A stretch of 64,000 nt of DNA, from NCBI GenBank assembly GCA_965243625.1, contig CBDEVI010000002.1:1798001-1862000 (forward strand), given 5' to 3'. Below the pieces are notes generated by a model. It did not search any database and had not been told where the DNA came from. It worked only from the letters and a program-made list of their open reading frames with translations. The stretch comes from JAJECS01 sp965243625. Its GTDB lineage: Bacteria > Chloroflexota > UBA11872. The first letter of the stretch is position 1. Every line of letters starts with the position of its first letter. Shown piece after piece: positions 7,806 to 16,441 of this stretch. Made by a program: the position numbers and the translations under genes.

Positions 7806-9759
7806 ACTCAATAACTTCGGGCCCTTCTACCGTGAGCACTCAATAGCGCTCGATGTCGATCATTCGGCACCGGTCATCGTTATCCACGGCGAAAACATGC
7901 GGGGCAAGACATCTCTTGTGAATGCTATACGATGGTGCCTATATGGAAAAGTAGTAGCACGAACTGGCATACAAAGATCAAACACTAGACTTATGAGCTA
8001 CGATGCCATCGATTCCGGTGACAACTATATGAGAGCTGTCCTAGAATTCACTCACAACGGATCCGCTTACGAGCTTGAGCGGCATGTCCAATCCGATTCT
8101 CGACCCGTAAGGGACAACGACCTTCAAGAAACAGTCACTCTCAGACGAGACGGACAGTTCCTTTCCCAAAGGGACATTCACGATACAATTGCTGGGATAC
8201 TTCATGAGGAAATCGCTAGATTCTTCCTATTTGATGGGGAAATGCTTGCTCAGTATGAGGCTCTCGTAGCTGAAAACACGAACACCGATCTACTCCGACA
8301 ATCAATCGAACGCATACTCGGCCTACCGGCCCTACAACACGCCCTCACTGATATTGCCGATCTTCAAAGCGACGCGAATAGACGGCAGAGACGAGCAGTG
8401 CGTCGTCACACCAGGGCTGCCAACCTCGCGAGCGAAGCCGATCAAATTGAAAGTGACCTGAGCTCAATCAACCAAGACATCGCAGAACTCGAGTCGCAAC
8501 AGATCGAAAAGCAGCAAGAACGTGACGACCTCGTCCAACAGCGCTCTCGCATCGCCAGCATAGAGGCCGACGTTCAGCTCGTTGAACAGCTCGACGTTCA
8601 GATTCAGGATCACATCCAGAATCGCGATAATCTTAAGCACGATATTCAGGCAATAGTCGCCGAGTCTTGGTACGAGCCGGTGGCCAGCCGGGCATCCGAG
8701 CTCCTTAGTCATTTTGAGAGCGAAACTGACGAAGTAAACGCGGCTCGAGAGAACGCTGCACAACTTGAGTACCGCATAAGCAACTTGACAGAGATGTTAG
8801 CTACGGGCCTGTGTCCCGTCTGTGACCATCAGATCTCAAATACACAGCGTCCAGCCTATGAGGATGAGGTAAACGATCTACAGAGTCGGCGAAGAGAAAT
8901 CCCAGACCGTAAGGCCGAATCCGCCGCGCTTACTGTGAGAATTCGAGAGCTGCGCAGATTCGGATCGGATCGGAATCTGCTCCTTTTGCAGGACAAGGAG
9001 CGAAGATTTCGCAAGACCAATCTCGATATCCGAAAACTCCAGCGAGATCGTCACGCTACATTCGAGCGGTTGCGTGGACATGACAGTTCCGAGATTCGCA
9101 ATCTTCAAGCAGCATACGACAGAGTCGTCGGCGACCTACGAGAACTCGAACGTGAATTGAAGCTTCAACGATCTAAACACGAGGGGAAACTCGCCGATCG
9201 ATCGCGGGTGCGGCAACAGATCAGCAGATTGCCGGAGGCTAACCCTCGCATTACAACTGAGTCAACCGTCTACGATTCCCTTACCGATATATATGAAGAG
9301 ACAGTCGATTACTTCCGAGATGAGTTGCGCACAATTGTTGAAGAGCAAGCCTCGGATATTTTCCGTCAAATAACCACGGAACCCGACTACGACAGACTAG
9401 CTATTAACGAACGATACGGTCTTGAAATTGTCGATACACGCGATCACACTATCCATGATAGGTCGGCGGGCGCAGAGCAGGTCGTGGCTCTGGCACTCAT
9501 CGCCGCTTTGAATCGAGCTGCGGTTCGAGAGGGGCCGATTGTGATGGATACTCCTTTCGGAAGACTGGACGTCATCCATCGGAAGAATATCCTGGAGTTT
9601 ATTCCCACAATGGGATCGCAAGTAATCATTCTGGTTCAGTCTGGCGAGGTGGATCCCAATAGAGATTTGATCCACCTAGACGGAAAGATTGGACGGCAAT
9701 TCCGCCTAGTCCGAGATGGTTCTCCGACAAGATCTCGCATTGAGAGGTTCGAGCAATGA
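7786..9759 (+). CDS. DndD-like SMC/ABC ATPase with CxxC hook
   Basis: The N-terminal Walker A is GENMRGKTSLVNAI (about 35-48). FFLFDGE at 146-152, the SAGAEQVVALALIAAL signature and the Walker B/D-loop MDTPFGRLDVIHRKNI near the C-terminus are all features I associate with DndD of DNA phosphorothioation systems. Between the ATPase halves lie long coiled coils (about 205-280 and 360-500) joined by a turn carrying CPVC (343-346), resembling the Rad50 zinc hook. DndD is thought to be an ATPase working on DNA. No dndA, dndB or dndC is present, so sulfur modification is unlikely here. At 657 residues it has the usual DndD length. Confidence 0.88.
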   Translation: MLLHSLKLNNFGPFYREHSIALDVDHSAPVIVIHGENMRGKTSLVNAIRWCLYGKVVARTGIQRSNTRLMSYDAIDSGDNYMRAVLEFTHNGSAYELERHVQSDSRPVRDNDLQETVTLRRDGQFLSQRDIHDTIAGILHEEIARFFLFDGEMLAQYEALVAENTNTDLLRQSIERILGLPALQHALTDIADLQSDANRRQRRAVRRHTRAANLASEADQIESDLSSINQDIAELESQQIEKQQERDDLVQQRSRIASIEADVQLVEQLDVQIQDHIQNRDNLKHDIQAIVAESWYEPVASRASELLSHFESETDEVNAARENAAQLEYRISNLTEMLATGLCPVCDHQISNTQRPAYEDEVNDLQSRRREIPDRKAESAALTVRIRELRRFGSDRNLLLLQDKERRFRKTNLDIRKLQRDRHATFERLRGHDSSEIRNLQAAYDRVVGDLRELERELKLQRSKHEGKLADRSRVRQQISRLPEANPRITTESTVYDSLTDIYEETVDYFRDELRTIVEEQASDIFRQITTEPDYDRLAINERYGLEIVDTRDHTIHDRSAGAEQVVALALIAALNRAAVREGPIVMDTPFGRLDVIHRKNILEFIPTMGSQVIILVQSGEVDPNRDLIHLDGKIGRQFRLVRDGSPTRSRIERFEQ

Positions 9760-10133
9760 CGGCAGGGAGAGAAGACAAGCGAACCCTCGGTGTCACGTCG
9801 GAAGGTGCGGAAGCCCTCGAATCTGTCATGGACACCGGATGGTTTGCAGAGGAAATGGATGCGTACCGAATTGCCATTAGCCTGGCACTCGCAAATGATC
9901 TGATTAAAGACTCCTCCGAGATGACTGGCGTCTACACGAAATGGAACGTGGGAACCCTCGATCCCGACGGCAGGCTTCGCTCCATGGTGCTGGCATTCTC
10001 AGAAGGGGCCAGCGACCGCCCTTACGCACACGCGGAGGCTCGTGCCGCTGCGGGTCTCGGCTATCTCAAGCTTCGCCTTGTGGATGAGCAAGCTGAGCTC
10101 GCAGACGTTCTGATGAAGCACGCCGACCCTTAG
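9756..10133 (+). CDS. Small protein coupled to the DndD-like ATPase (125 aa, DndE position)
   Basis: The start overlaps the ATPase stop as ATGA, so the two are translationally coupled. The protein has a helical segment EEMDAYRIAISLALAND, a central WNVGTLDPDGRLRS and a C-terminal Ala-rich helix. DndE in phosphorothioation operons is also a short helical protein encoded directly after DndD and contains a similar R-I-A-L-A-type helix. I therefore suspect a DndE analogue, but the sequence similarity I can see is weak. It could equally be an unrelated partner. The gene closes the operon. Confidence 0.8.
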   Translation: MTAGREDKRTLGVTSEGAEALESVMDTGWFAEEMDAYRIAISLALANDLIKDSSEMTGVYTKWNVGTLDPDGRLRSMVLAFSEGASDRPYAHAEARAAAGLGYLKLRLVDEQAELADVLMKHADP

Positions 10134-10140
10134 CGGTCGG
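10123..10140 (+). terminator. GC hairpin at the end of the defence operon
   Basis: CCGACC (10123-10128) and GGTCGG (10135-10140) form a perfect six-pair stem with a six-base loop that contains the TAG stop codon of the last gene. No T-tract follows, so termination efficiency is uncertain. Confidence 0.4.
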
Positions 10141-10231
10141 AACCTCATGCCTTCCCGTCCGAAGACTGCCTGACGCTGCGTCGGTTACTGCCGGCCCAAG
10201 ACCGACGCTCCCACCACGGAGGCGCCCACGC

Positions 10232-11338
10232 ATGAACGATTCCCTACGCGTCGCGATGATCACCGAGCCCACGTCCTGGCATCGGCAGAAGCTGATCGAC
10301 GCACTCTCGGCCGACGAGATCGGCGAGGTCGCCGTTGCCGACGCCACGGGCGAGACGTTCGACGAGGTGCGCGACGGTGCGGGACCCAAGCTGCAAGCGA
10401 CCTATACCGATCTGAACCGGATGCTGCGCGAGTTCAAGCCGGACGCGGCGCTGGTCACCCTGGAGCCCTGGCGCATGCCGGCCGCCATCAAGCAGGCGCT
10501 CGAGGCCGGCGTGCACGTCTATCACGAAAAGCCGGGCTACGTGGACATCGAGGACTACCGCGAGATCACCCGGCTCGCGCGCAGCCGCAACCTCCACCTC
10601 TGCATCGCCTACTTGTCGCGGATGATCCCGGTGGTCCAGGACGCCCGCCGCATCGTGTCCGAGGGGCTGCTGGGCGACCTCTTCTCATTCCAGGCCCACT
10701 TCATCGCCGACCAGGAGCGGATCAAGCAGAACCCGGCGGATCGCTTCGAGTACGACCACGCCGCCGGCGGCTGGTTCTTCTCCAAGGAGAAGGGCGGCGG
10801 CGGGCACCTGACCATTCTTGGCTGCCACTACCTCGACATGCTGCGATACGTCAGCGGCTCGGACTTCGCCTCGGTCGTCGCCATGTGCAAGAACGTCGGC
10901 GGCGAGCCCATCTCGGTAGAGGACGCGGCGGCCCTGACCATCGAGTTCGACAACGGCATGATCGGCAACCTCAACGCGGGCTTCTATACCAACAAGGCCG
11001 AATATGCGTCGCAGCGACACAGCGACATCACGATCTGGGGTCGCGACGGCTGGCTGAGCTTCAATCCGAGCGCAGAGGTGGCCGGCGTGCCGCTGCAATG
11101 GGCGTCGAACCGGGGCGTCCACGCCAGCGCGCCGCTCAAGACCGTGACCTACGACGCGACCGATGCCACCGCCGAGGTCTATCCGTTGCTCGTCCAGGCC
11201 TTCCTCCGCGCGTGCCAGGGCAACGGACCGTCACCGCTCGCGCCGGAAGACGGCCTGTGGGTGGCGGAATGCACCCAAGCCGCCTACCGAGCCGCCGAGA
11301 CCGGCCGCATCCAGCAGGTGGCGATCCCGGCGGGTTAG
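10232..11338 (+). CDS. Gfo/Idh/MocA family oxidoreductase
   Basis: The 368-residue protein has the two-domain layout of NAD(P)-dependent sugar or cyclitol dehydrogenases. A Rossmann domain comes first, with the EKPGYV motif at about residue 94 that carries the catalytic or cofactor-contacting lysine. The C-terminal alpha/beta domain has GGGGHLTILGCHYLD near residue 190, where the histidine is typical. The substrate is unknown. Start ATG 10232 has GGAGG ten bases upstream. High-GC composition resumes with this gene, which marks the right edge of the island. Confidence 0.9.
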   Translation: MNDSLRVAMITEPTSWHRQKLIDALSADEIGEVAVADATGETFDEVRDGAGPKLQATYTDLNRMLREFKPDAALVTLEPWRMPAAIKQALEAGVHVYHEKPGYVDIEDYREITRLARSRNLHLCIAYLSRMIPVVQDARRIVSEGLLGDLFSFQAHFIADQERIKQNPADRFEYDHAAGGWFFSKEKGGGGHLTILGCHYLDMLRYVSGSDFASVVAMCKNVGGEPISVEDAAALTIEFDNGMIGNLNAGFYTNKAEYASQRHSDITIWGRDGWLSFNPSAEVAGVPLQWASNRGVHASAPLKTVTYDATDATAEVYPLLVQAFLRACQGNGPSPLAPEDGLWVAECTQAAYRAAETGRIQQVAIPAG

Positions 11339-11390
11339 CTACGGGGCCTGCGTGCCCTGTTGTGTGTGTCCGGTCGCAAAGTCTCGATCA

Positions 11391-11499
11391 GTTCGTGGTG
11401 AGCCCTTCGGCAAGCTCAGGACAGGCTCTGTCGAATCATGAACGGCGCCCTTCGACTCCGCTCAGAGCCTGCCCCGTACTCGATACGGGGGCGAACGGG
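11391..11499. repeat. Dispersed intergenic repeat with CTCAG/CTGAG motifs, copy 1
   Basis: This unit runs from TTCGTGGTGAGCCCTTCGGC through CCCTTCGACTCCGCTCAGAG to GATACGGGGGCGAACGG. A second copy lacking an internal piece lies at 36178-36260, and a partial one at 51241-51322. It fills most of the 228-bp gap after the Gfo/Idh gene. Confidence 0.75.
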
Positions 11500-11566
11500 C
11501 GTAGCTGGGAGGACCGGATGCGTGACCCAAGATCGCGGGAGGCGCATCCAGCAATACAGGAGCCTG

Positions 11567-11944
11567 CTACCCGAGCGTGAGCACCACGTCTCCGTCTTCC
11601 ACGGCGACCGGGTAGGTCCTGGCGCGCATCGACGGGTCGTAGAGCGCGCAGCCCGTGGCGATGTCGAACTCCCAGTTGTGAAATGGGCATTTCAGGATTT
11701 CGGCCTCGCGCTCGAACTCGAAGTGCCCCACGCCGTTCGAGATCACGTGGGGTCGAATCACGCCGCGCCCCAGCGGTCCGCCCGAGTGCGGGCAGCGATT
11801 GCGCAGCGCGTAGAACTGCCCGCCGACGTTGAAGACCATGACGCCGTTTTCCCCGCCCACGGGGACCTCGCGGCGGCTTCCGGGCGGCAGGTCGTCGACG
11901 CGGCACACGACGTGCCGCCGCGTCCTAGATGTCGAAGAGCTCAC
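11567..11944 (-). CDS. Rieske [2Fe-2S] ferredoxin-like protein
   Basis: CPHSGG at about residues 52-57 and CPFHNWEFD at about 87-95 supply the two Cys-His pairs of a Rieske cluster. At 125 residues it is a single-domain soluble Rieske protein, like the ferredoxin components of aromatic-ring oxygenases or a small electron carrier. Its start overlaps the end of the upstream amidohydrolase by 20 bases. The two are therefore translated together and probably serve one catabolic pathway, though no oxygenase is present nearby. Confidence 0.92.
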   Translation of the reverse strand: MSSSTSRTRRHVVCRVDDLPPGSRREVPVGGENGVMVFNVGGQFYALRNRCPHSGGPLGRGVIRPHVISNGVGHFEFEREAEILKCPFHNWEFDIATGCALYDPSMRARTYPVAVEDGDVVLTLG

Positions 11945-13034
11945 GCGCGGTCTCGCCGAAGATGCGCGGACGCAAATCGCGCGGAATCATGGCGGCCGCG
12001 GCGCGGGGCTCGTCCCAATCCCAGTGGGGGAAGTCGCTGGCGTAGACCAGCACCTCCTCGGCGTGCGCCCAGTCGAGGAATGTCCCCATGTCCTCACGCC
12101 GCGGCGGCTGCTCCAGCGGCTGGGTGCCCACCCGCACGTGCTCGCGAAAGTATTCGCTGGGCAGTCGCTTGACCCACGGCGTGGTGTCGCGCAGGCCCTT
12201 CCAGTCGGCGTCGAAATGCCACAGCAACCCGGGAATCCACCAGGTGTCGACCTCGATGAACAGCCAGCGGAGGCTGGGGAACTTCTCGAACACGCCTTCG
12301 CACACCAGGCTCACCACGTGCGCCTGGGCAATCTGCGGTCGCGCCATGCGCATCTCGAGGTAGTAGGAGGGATACCCCGCGGCGGTCGGCGGATTGGTGA
12401 CGCCGGCGCCCTCGCCGCCGAAGTGGGTCATCATCACTAGGCCGTGCTCGGCCGCCGCCTCGTAGATGGGGTGGTAGAAGCGGTTGCCGTATGGATGCCG
12501 GGCGCCGGCGGGCAGCATCACGGCGACCACGGCCGGGTGGTCGCCCAGGCGCCGAATCTCCTCCGCCGCCTGCGCGGGATCGTTGGGGCACACCGCCAGC
12601 GTCATGCGATAGCGCGGGTCCACCGACACCCAGGTATCGAGCGTCCAGTCGTTGAAGGCGCGGGCCAGCGCCGAGGCGTAGTCCACGTCCGAGATCCCTA
12701 CGACACCGTAGACGCTTCCGCCGGTGAGGACCGCCACGTCGATCTGGTAGGGATCCAGGTGCTCCTGCACGGTGAACTCGGCGAAGTTCGTCTCGCGGGT
12801 CACCTCCAGGTCGGAGCGGTACCCCAAGATGTTCGGCACGTTGGTGTAGCTGAGCTTCGGTAGCATCGGACCGAATTCCCGGATCTGCTCCACGTACTGC
12901 CGCGGGAGATAGGGGAACACGTCGTCGATCTCGTGCCAGATGTGGTGCAAGTCGCAATCGACGATGAATGGCGCCAGCTTCGGTCCACGGGTACGAGTCG
13001 GCGGCGCTTCCGGCTTGACGTCAACGGCGCCCAT
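11925..13034 (-). CDS. Amidohydrolase family (amidohydrolase-2/ACMSD-like) metal-dependent hydrolase
   Basis: IVDCDLHHIW near residue 25 is a variant of the D-x-H-x-H metal motif. MMTHFGGEGAG around residue 205, FIEVDTWW, and YASDFPHWDW near the C-terminus (the SDxPH aspartate) complete a TIM-barrel amidohydrolase-2 pattern. Relatives include decarboxylases and hydrolases of aromatic or ring-cleavage products. Many homologues of this length occur beside Rieske proteins. The 3' end overlaps the Rieske gene. The substrate is not evident. Confidence 0.88.
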   Translation of the reverse strand: MGAVDVKPEAPPTRTRGPKLAPFIVDCDLHHIWHEIDDVFPYLPRQYVEQIREFGPMLPKLSYTNVPNILGYRSDLEVTRETNFAEFTVQEHLDPYQIDVAVLTGGSVYGVVGISDVDYASALARAFNDWTLDTWVSVDPRYRMTLAVCPNDPAQAAEEIRRLGDHPAVVAVMLPAGARHPYGNRFYHPIYEAAAEHGLVMMTHFGGEGAGVTNPPTAAGYPSYYLEMRMARPQIAQAHVVSLVCEGVFEKFPSLRWLFIEVDTWWIPGLLWHFDADWKGLRDTTPWVKRLPSEYFREHVRVGTQPLEQPPRREDMGTFLDWAHAEEVLVYASDFPHWDWDEPRAAAAMIPRDLRPRIFGETARELFDI

Positions 13035-13131
13035 GGCGCCCTCCGGCGAACATGTGCGGTTAGCCGATGGTAGCCGATTGGCCCAACCACGACCGTAACG
13101 TCCGCGAGGGACGCCCCTGCGTCACCGCTCC

Positions 13132-13216
13132 GTCATTCCGGCGCAGGCCGGAATCCAGTCCGGACGAACCGGAGGCGCTAGGGATCTGGCGTAGAGGCGG
13201 GTCTCTGACCCGCCCG
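13132..13216. repeat. Composite intergenic repeat (REPIN-like), inverted copy
   Basis: GTCATTCCGGCGCAGGCCGG opens the unit and GGCGGGTCTCTGACCCGCCC closes it, separated by about 38 bases. It is the reverse arrangement of the copies at 1357 and 21892 and matches the orientation at 43411. It lies in the 290-bp gap upstream of the amidohydrolase, where nothing else was recognised. Confidence 0.7.
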
Positions 13217-13324
13217 TTCAGGCCTATGCAAGCGTCTCTCGATGGGAGAGGGCGAGGGCGTGCGCGAAGAAGGAATCCGCCGCAGGCGTGCTGAACGAAG
13301 CCGGCTGACCCAACACCGTCGCCG

Positions 13325-14269
13325 CTAGTTCCCCAGCGCCTCCTCGAGGTGGCCAAAGACATCCCGCAGGCGCTGCTGATCGGCCGCCGGCAGCGTGCCC
13401 CGCAAGAGCGCCGCGACGTTGGCGTCCAGATGCTCAGGCCGCGACGTACCCGTGAGCACCGTGTCAATCGCCGCGTGTTCGCGGACGAAGCGATAGGCGG
13501 CATCCACCACCGACGTCACGTCGCCGCGCACCAGCCAGCCCAATGGGTCGTCCGCCGGCACTGCCTCGGAGGGCAGCTGCCCGCGCTCGACGAGATCGGC
13601 GATCACCTCGCGCAAGCGCTCGGGGATCGACAGCGCCCGACGCACCGCAATCATGATGATGACCCCGATGTCGGCCGCCTGCGCCGCGGGGAGCACATGC
13701 CGCTCCGCGCCCTGGTGCAGCAGGCTGTAGCCGACCATCAGCGTGTCGAAGTGGTCGTCGGCGATAGCGCGGCGCAGCATGACGTGCGCGGGGTCGTGGG
13801 TGAAGCGCTCGGTCACGCCGATGAATCGAATCTTCCCCGCGGCTTGCGCAGCCTCGAGCACCGGCAGATGCCGCGCGATCACCTCGTCGTAGTGCTCGTC
13901 CTGCAGGCCGTGGATTTGCATCACGTCGATCACGTCCACCCGCAGCCGGCTGAGGGCACTGTCAATCGCGCGCGCAACGTCGCCCGGTGGAACGACGCGC
14001 TCGTCACCGTCGCGGTAGCTCACTTTGGTGCCGATGAGGTAGTCGTCGCGCGGCACGCCGTCGAGCGCCTGTCCCAGCAGCGTTTCGCTGTCGCCGTAGC
14101 CCTGGGCGGTGTCGAAGAAGTTGACGCCGTGATCGAGCGCTCGCCGGACCAGGTGCCGAGCCGCCGCGGGGGTGGTCCCGCGATCTTGCCCAAAGCGACT
14201 CGGCCCGCCGGTGCCCAGCGACACCAGCGACACCTCGAGCCCCGTGCGACCAAGCCGTCGGTATTCCAT
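13325..14269 (-). CDS. Aldo/keto reductase
   Basis: The 314-residue protein begins MEYRRLGRTGLEVSLVSLGT, then shows FFDTAQGYGDSETLLGQAL with the catalytic Asp and Tyr, the catalytic Lys in IGTKVSYR, and DVMQIHG where the active-site His sits. A short Asn/Arg-containing cofactor loop follows (GTSRPEHLDANV). The enzyme should be an NADPH-dependent (beta/alpha)8 reductase of the YghZ/AKR12-like type. The natural carbonyl substrate is unknown. Confidence 0.92.
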   Translation of the reverse strand: MEYRRLGRTGLEVSLVSLGTGGPSRFGQDRGTTPAAARHLVRRALDHGVNFFDTAQGYGDSETLLGQALDGVPRDDYLIGTKVSYRDGDERVVPPGDVARAIDSALSRLRVDVIDVMQIHGLQDEHYDEVIARHLPVLEAAQAAGKIRFIGVTERFTHDPAHVMLRRAIADDHFDTLMVGYSLLHQGAERHVLPAAQAADIGVIIMIAVRRALSIPERLREVIADLVERGQLPSEAVPADDPLGWLVRGDVTSVVDAAYRFVREHAAIDTVLTGTSRPEHLDANVAALLRGTLPAADQQRLRDVFGHLEEALGN

Positions 14270-14351
14270 CGGCAGGCTTTCGGCTGGTTGGACGCTCTAG
14301 CGTACGCGCGGCCTGCCAAGTCGGAAAACCGGGGACGCTTCGCCGCGAACG

Positions 14352-15692
14352 CTAGTGCTGCATCAGCCGCCGCCTCGTCCGTGCGGCCGCCTCCTGAAGG
14401 GCAGGACTGATCGCGACCTGATAGGCAGGCGCCGCCGGCTCAAGGACGCGCACGCCCGCTGGAAGCGCTGCCAACGCGCGCTCCGCGTGGGCGCGAATCT
14501 CGTCGAGCGAGCGGCGGCCGGCCGGCAGTCGCTTGCCGTCGCGCATCACAGGCTCGAGCAGCGGTTGCCCGTCGAGCGTCTCGTCGGCAAGCCCGAGGAC
14601 GTCGTGCGTCGCGCTGCCTCCGTCGATCTGCCGGAATACCTGCTTGGGATCGGGGAGCGTGGATTTCTCGGCGGCAATCTTCATGCGTCCCCTCCCGTCG
14701 TAGGCCGCCAGCTTGTAGACCACGTCCAGACACGGTGCGTCCTCGGAGACGGCCAACGCCGCGCCGACGCCAAAGCTGTCAATGGGCGCGCCGTCGGCCA
14801 CCAGACGTGCGATCTCATGCTCGTCGAGATTGCCGCTGGCGATGATCCGCACCTGCGGCAACCCGGCTGCATCCAGCTGCCGCCGTGTCCGTCGCGCGTG
14901 CGCGGCCAGATCCCCCGAATCCAACCGAACGGCGGCCGGCGCGGCGCCGCCGGCCTCACGCACAAGCTCGATGACCGTGGAAACGCCCTCCTCGACGTCG
15001 TAGGTATCGACCAGCAGCGCGGCCGTGGGAAACGTCGCCATGAAGTGGCGAAACGCCTCGCGCTCGCGGTCGTGGGCCTGGACGAAGCTGTGCGCCATCG
15101 TGCCGGCCACGGGAATGCCGAAGGCCTGCCCCGCCGCCACGTTCGAGGTCGCCTCCGCGCCGGCGATATAGGCCGACCGGGACGCCGCGAGCGAGGCGTC
15201 GGCGCCGTGGGCGTGCCGCAGGCCGAAATCGACGACGGACCGTCCATCGGCAGCCGCCACGACGCGCGCCGCCTTGGAGGCCACCGCGGTCGGAAGCTGC
15301 ACGAGATTGAGCAGCCGGGTCTCGACGAGCTGGGCCTCGGGCAGCGGCGCGTGCACCGCGAGCAGCGGCTCGTTGGCGAAGAACGGCGTGCCCTCGGGCA
15401 GGGCGTCCACGCTCCCCGAAAAGCGGAACCCGCGCAGATAGTCGAGAAAATCAGCGGAGAAGCGGCCCAGGGATTCCAGGTAGTCGATGTCCGCGCCCTC
15501 GAATCGCAGGTTCTCCAGGTAGTCCAGGGCCGCGTTCAGACCGGCGGCGACCAGGAAGTTTCGACTTGGCGGCAGGCGCCGCGTGAAGAGCTCGAACGTC
15601 GCCGGCGCCTGCATGCCGTGCTCCAGGTACGCCTGGAGCATGGTGAGCTGGTAGAGGTCGGTGACGAGTCCCTGGGCGGAAGGCGCGGCCAT
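14352..15692 (-). CDS. pncB: Nicotinate phosphoribosyltransferase
   Basis: LVTDLYQLTMLQAYLEHGM at the N-terminus, GTMAHSFVQAHDRE containing the phosphorylated histidine, VRLDSGDLAAHAR, and IDSFGVGAALAVS identify the enzyme, which makes nicotinate mononucleotide from nicotinate and PRPP in NAD salvage. At 446 residues it is the usual length. pncA lies 13 bp upstream on the same strand, so the pair forms a nicotinamide-to-NaMN salvage operon. The gap to the downstream aldo/keto reductase is 82 bp. Confidence 0.95.
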   Translation of the reverse strand: MAAPSAQGLVTDLYQLTMLQAYLEHGMQAPATFELFTRRLPPSRNFLVAAGLNAALDYLENLRFEGADIDYLESLGRFSADFLDYLRGFRFSGSVDALPEGTPFFANEPLLAVHAPLPEAQLVETRLLNLVQLPTAVASKAARVVAAADGRSVVDFGLRHAHGADASLAASRSAYIAGAEATSNVAAGQAFGIPVAGTMAHSFVQAHDREREAFRHFMATFPTAALLVDTYDVEEGVSTVIELVREAGGAAPAAVRLDSGDLAAHARRTRRQLDAAGLPQVRIIASGNLDEHEIARLVADGAPIDSFGVGAALAVSEDAPCLDVVYKLAAYDGRGRMKIAAEKSTLPDPKQVFRQIDGGSATHDVLGLADETLDGQPLLEPVMRDGKRLPAGRRSLDEIRAHAERALAALPAGVRVLEPAAPAYQVAISPALQEAAARTRRRLMQH

Positions 15693-15705
15693 CGAGCGCC
15701 GGGGC

Positions 15706-16284
15706 TTAGCTCACGTCTTCGGTGACGGCGCCCGCCGAGCGCATGTCGACCAGCGCACGGGACCCATCGCCCGGCTGCAGGTCGACGGCGCGGGTGGCGC
15801 TCGGAATCAGGTGAACCGGCAGGCCAAGAATGCGCCGCGCGTCGAGCACGCTGGCGCGCACGCAATAGTCCAGGGCCAGCCCGCCGACCCACAGCCGCTC
15901 GATGCCGGCGGCGCGAAGCTGCGCGTCGAGGCCGGTGCCCTCGAACGCGGAGTAAGCCTCATGTCCCGCGTCCGTCCCCTTGTCGATGACGGTGGCCGAT
16001 TCGGGCAGGGCGAGATCGGGGTGAAAGCCTGCGCCGGGCGTCTCCGCCACGCAGTGCGACGGCCACGGTCCGCCCTGCTCCTGGAAGCTCACGTGGTCGG
16101 GCGGATGCCAGTCGCGCGAGGCGAAGACGGCCGCGCCGGCCTCACGCGCGGCGTCGATCCACCGGTTCAGCACCGGCACCACGGCATCGCCGTCCGGCAC
16201 CGCCAGGGCGCCGCCGGGACAGAAGTCTCGCTGCACGTCGACGATGAGGAGGGCGTCGGAGGCTCGGAGCTCGGGCGGGTTCAT
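15706..16284 (-). CDS. pncA: Nicotinamidase (isochorismatase-fold)
   Basis: The catalytic triad is visible: Asp in LIVDVQRDFCPGG, Lys in VIDKGTDAG and Cys in GLALDYCVRAS. Metal-binding residues sit in ASRDWHPPDH. The enzyme deamidates nicotinamide to nicotinate, which the adjacent pncB product then uses. The protein has 192 residues, slightly short of E. coli PncA. The start ATG 16284 lies only 18 bp from the tRNA-Gln gene on the same strand. Confidence 0.94.
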   Translation of the reverse strand: MNPPELRASDALLIVDVQRDFCPGGALAVPDGDAVVPVLNRWIDAAREAGAAVFASRDWHPPDHVSFQEQGGPWPSHCVAETPGAGFHPDLALPESATVIDKGTDAGHEAYSAFEGTGLDAQLRAAGIERLWVGGLALDYCVRASVLDARRILGLPVHLIPSATRAVDLQPGDGSRALVDMRSAGAVTEDVS

Positions 16285-16302
16285 GCGACGCGCCTAGCGT
16301 GG

Positions 16303-16376
16303 TGGCTGGGGTAGATGGATTCGAACCACCGCTTCACGGTCCAGAGCCGCGCGTCCTACCACTAGACGATACCCCA
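16303..16376 (-). tRNA. tRNA-Gln (anticodon CTG)
   Basis: On the minus strand the sequence begins TGGGGTATCGTCTAGTGG and ends with the acceptor complement TACCCCA, G and an encoded CCA. The anticodon stem CGCGG/CCGTG encloses CTCTGGA, giving CTG. The T-loop is GGTTCGAATCC. All arms pair. Confidence 0.97.
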
Positions 16377-16441
16377 GTAGCGGGTTTGCCCAGCGCCGAA
16401 CATAGCACCCGCAATGGAGCCAACGCGGCTAGCATAGGGGA

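Noticed and set aside
4284..10133. Assignment as DISARM, BREX or classical Dnd
   Set aside because: DISARM's DUF1998 protein, BREX's PglZ/BrxL and the Dnd sulfur genes are all absent, and the PLD and helicase parts are fused in one protein.
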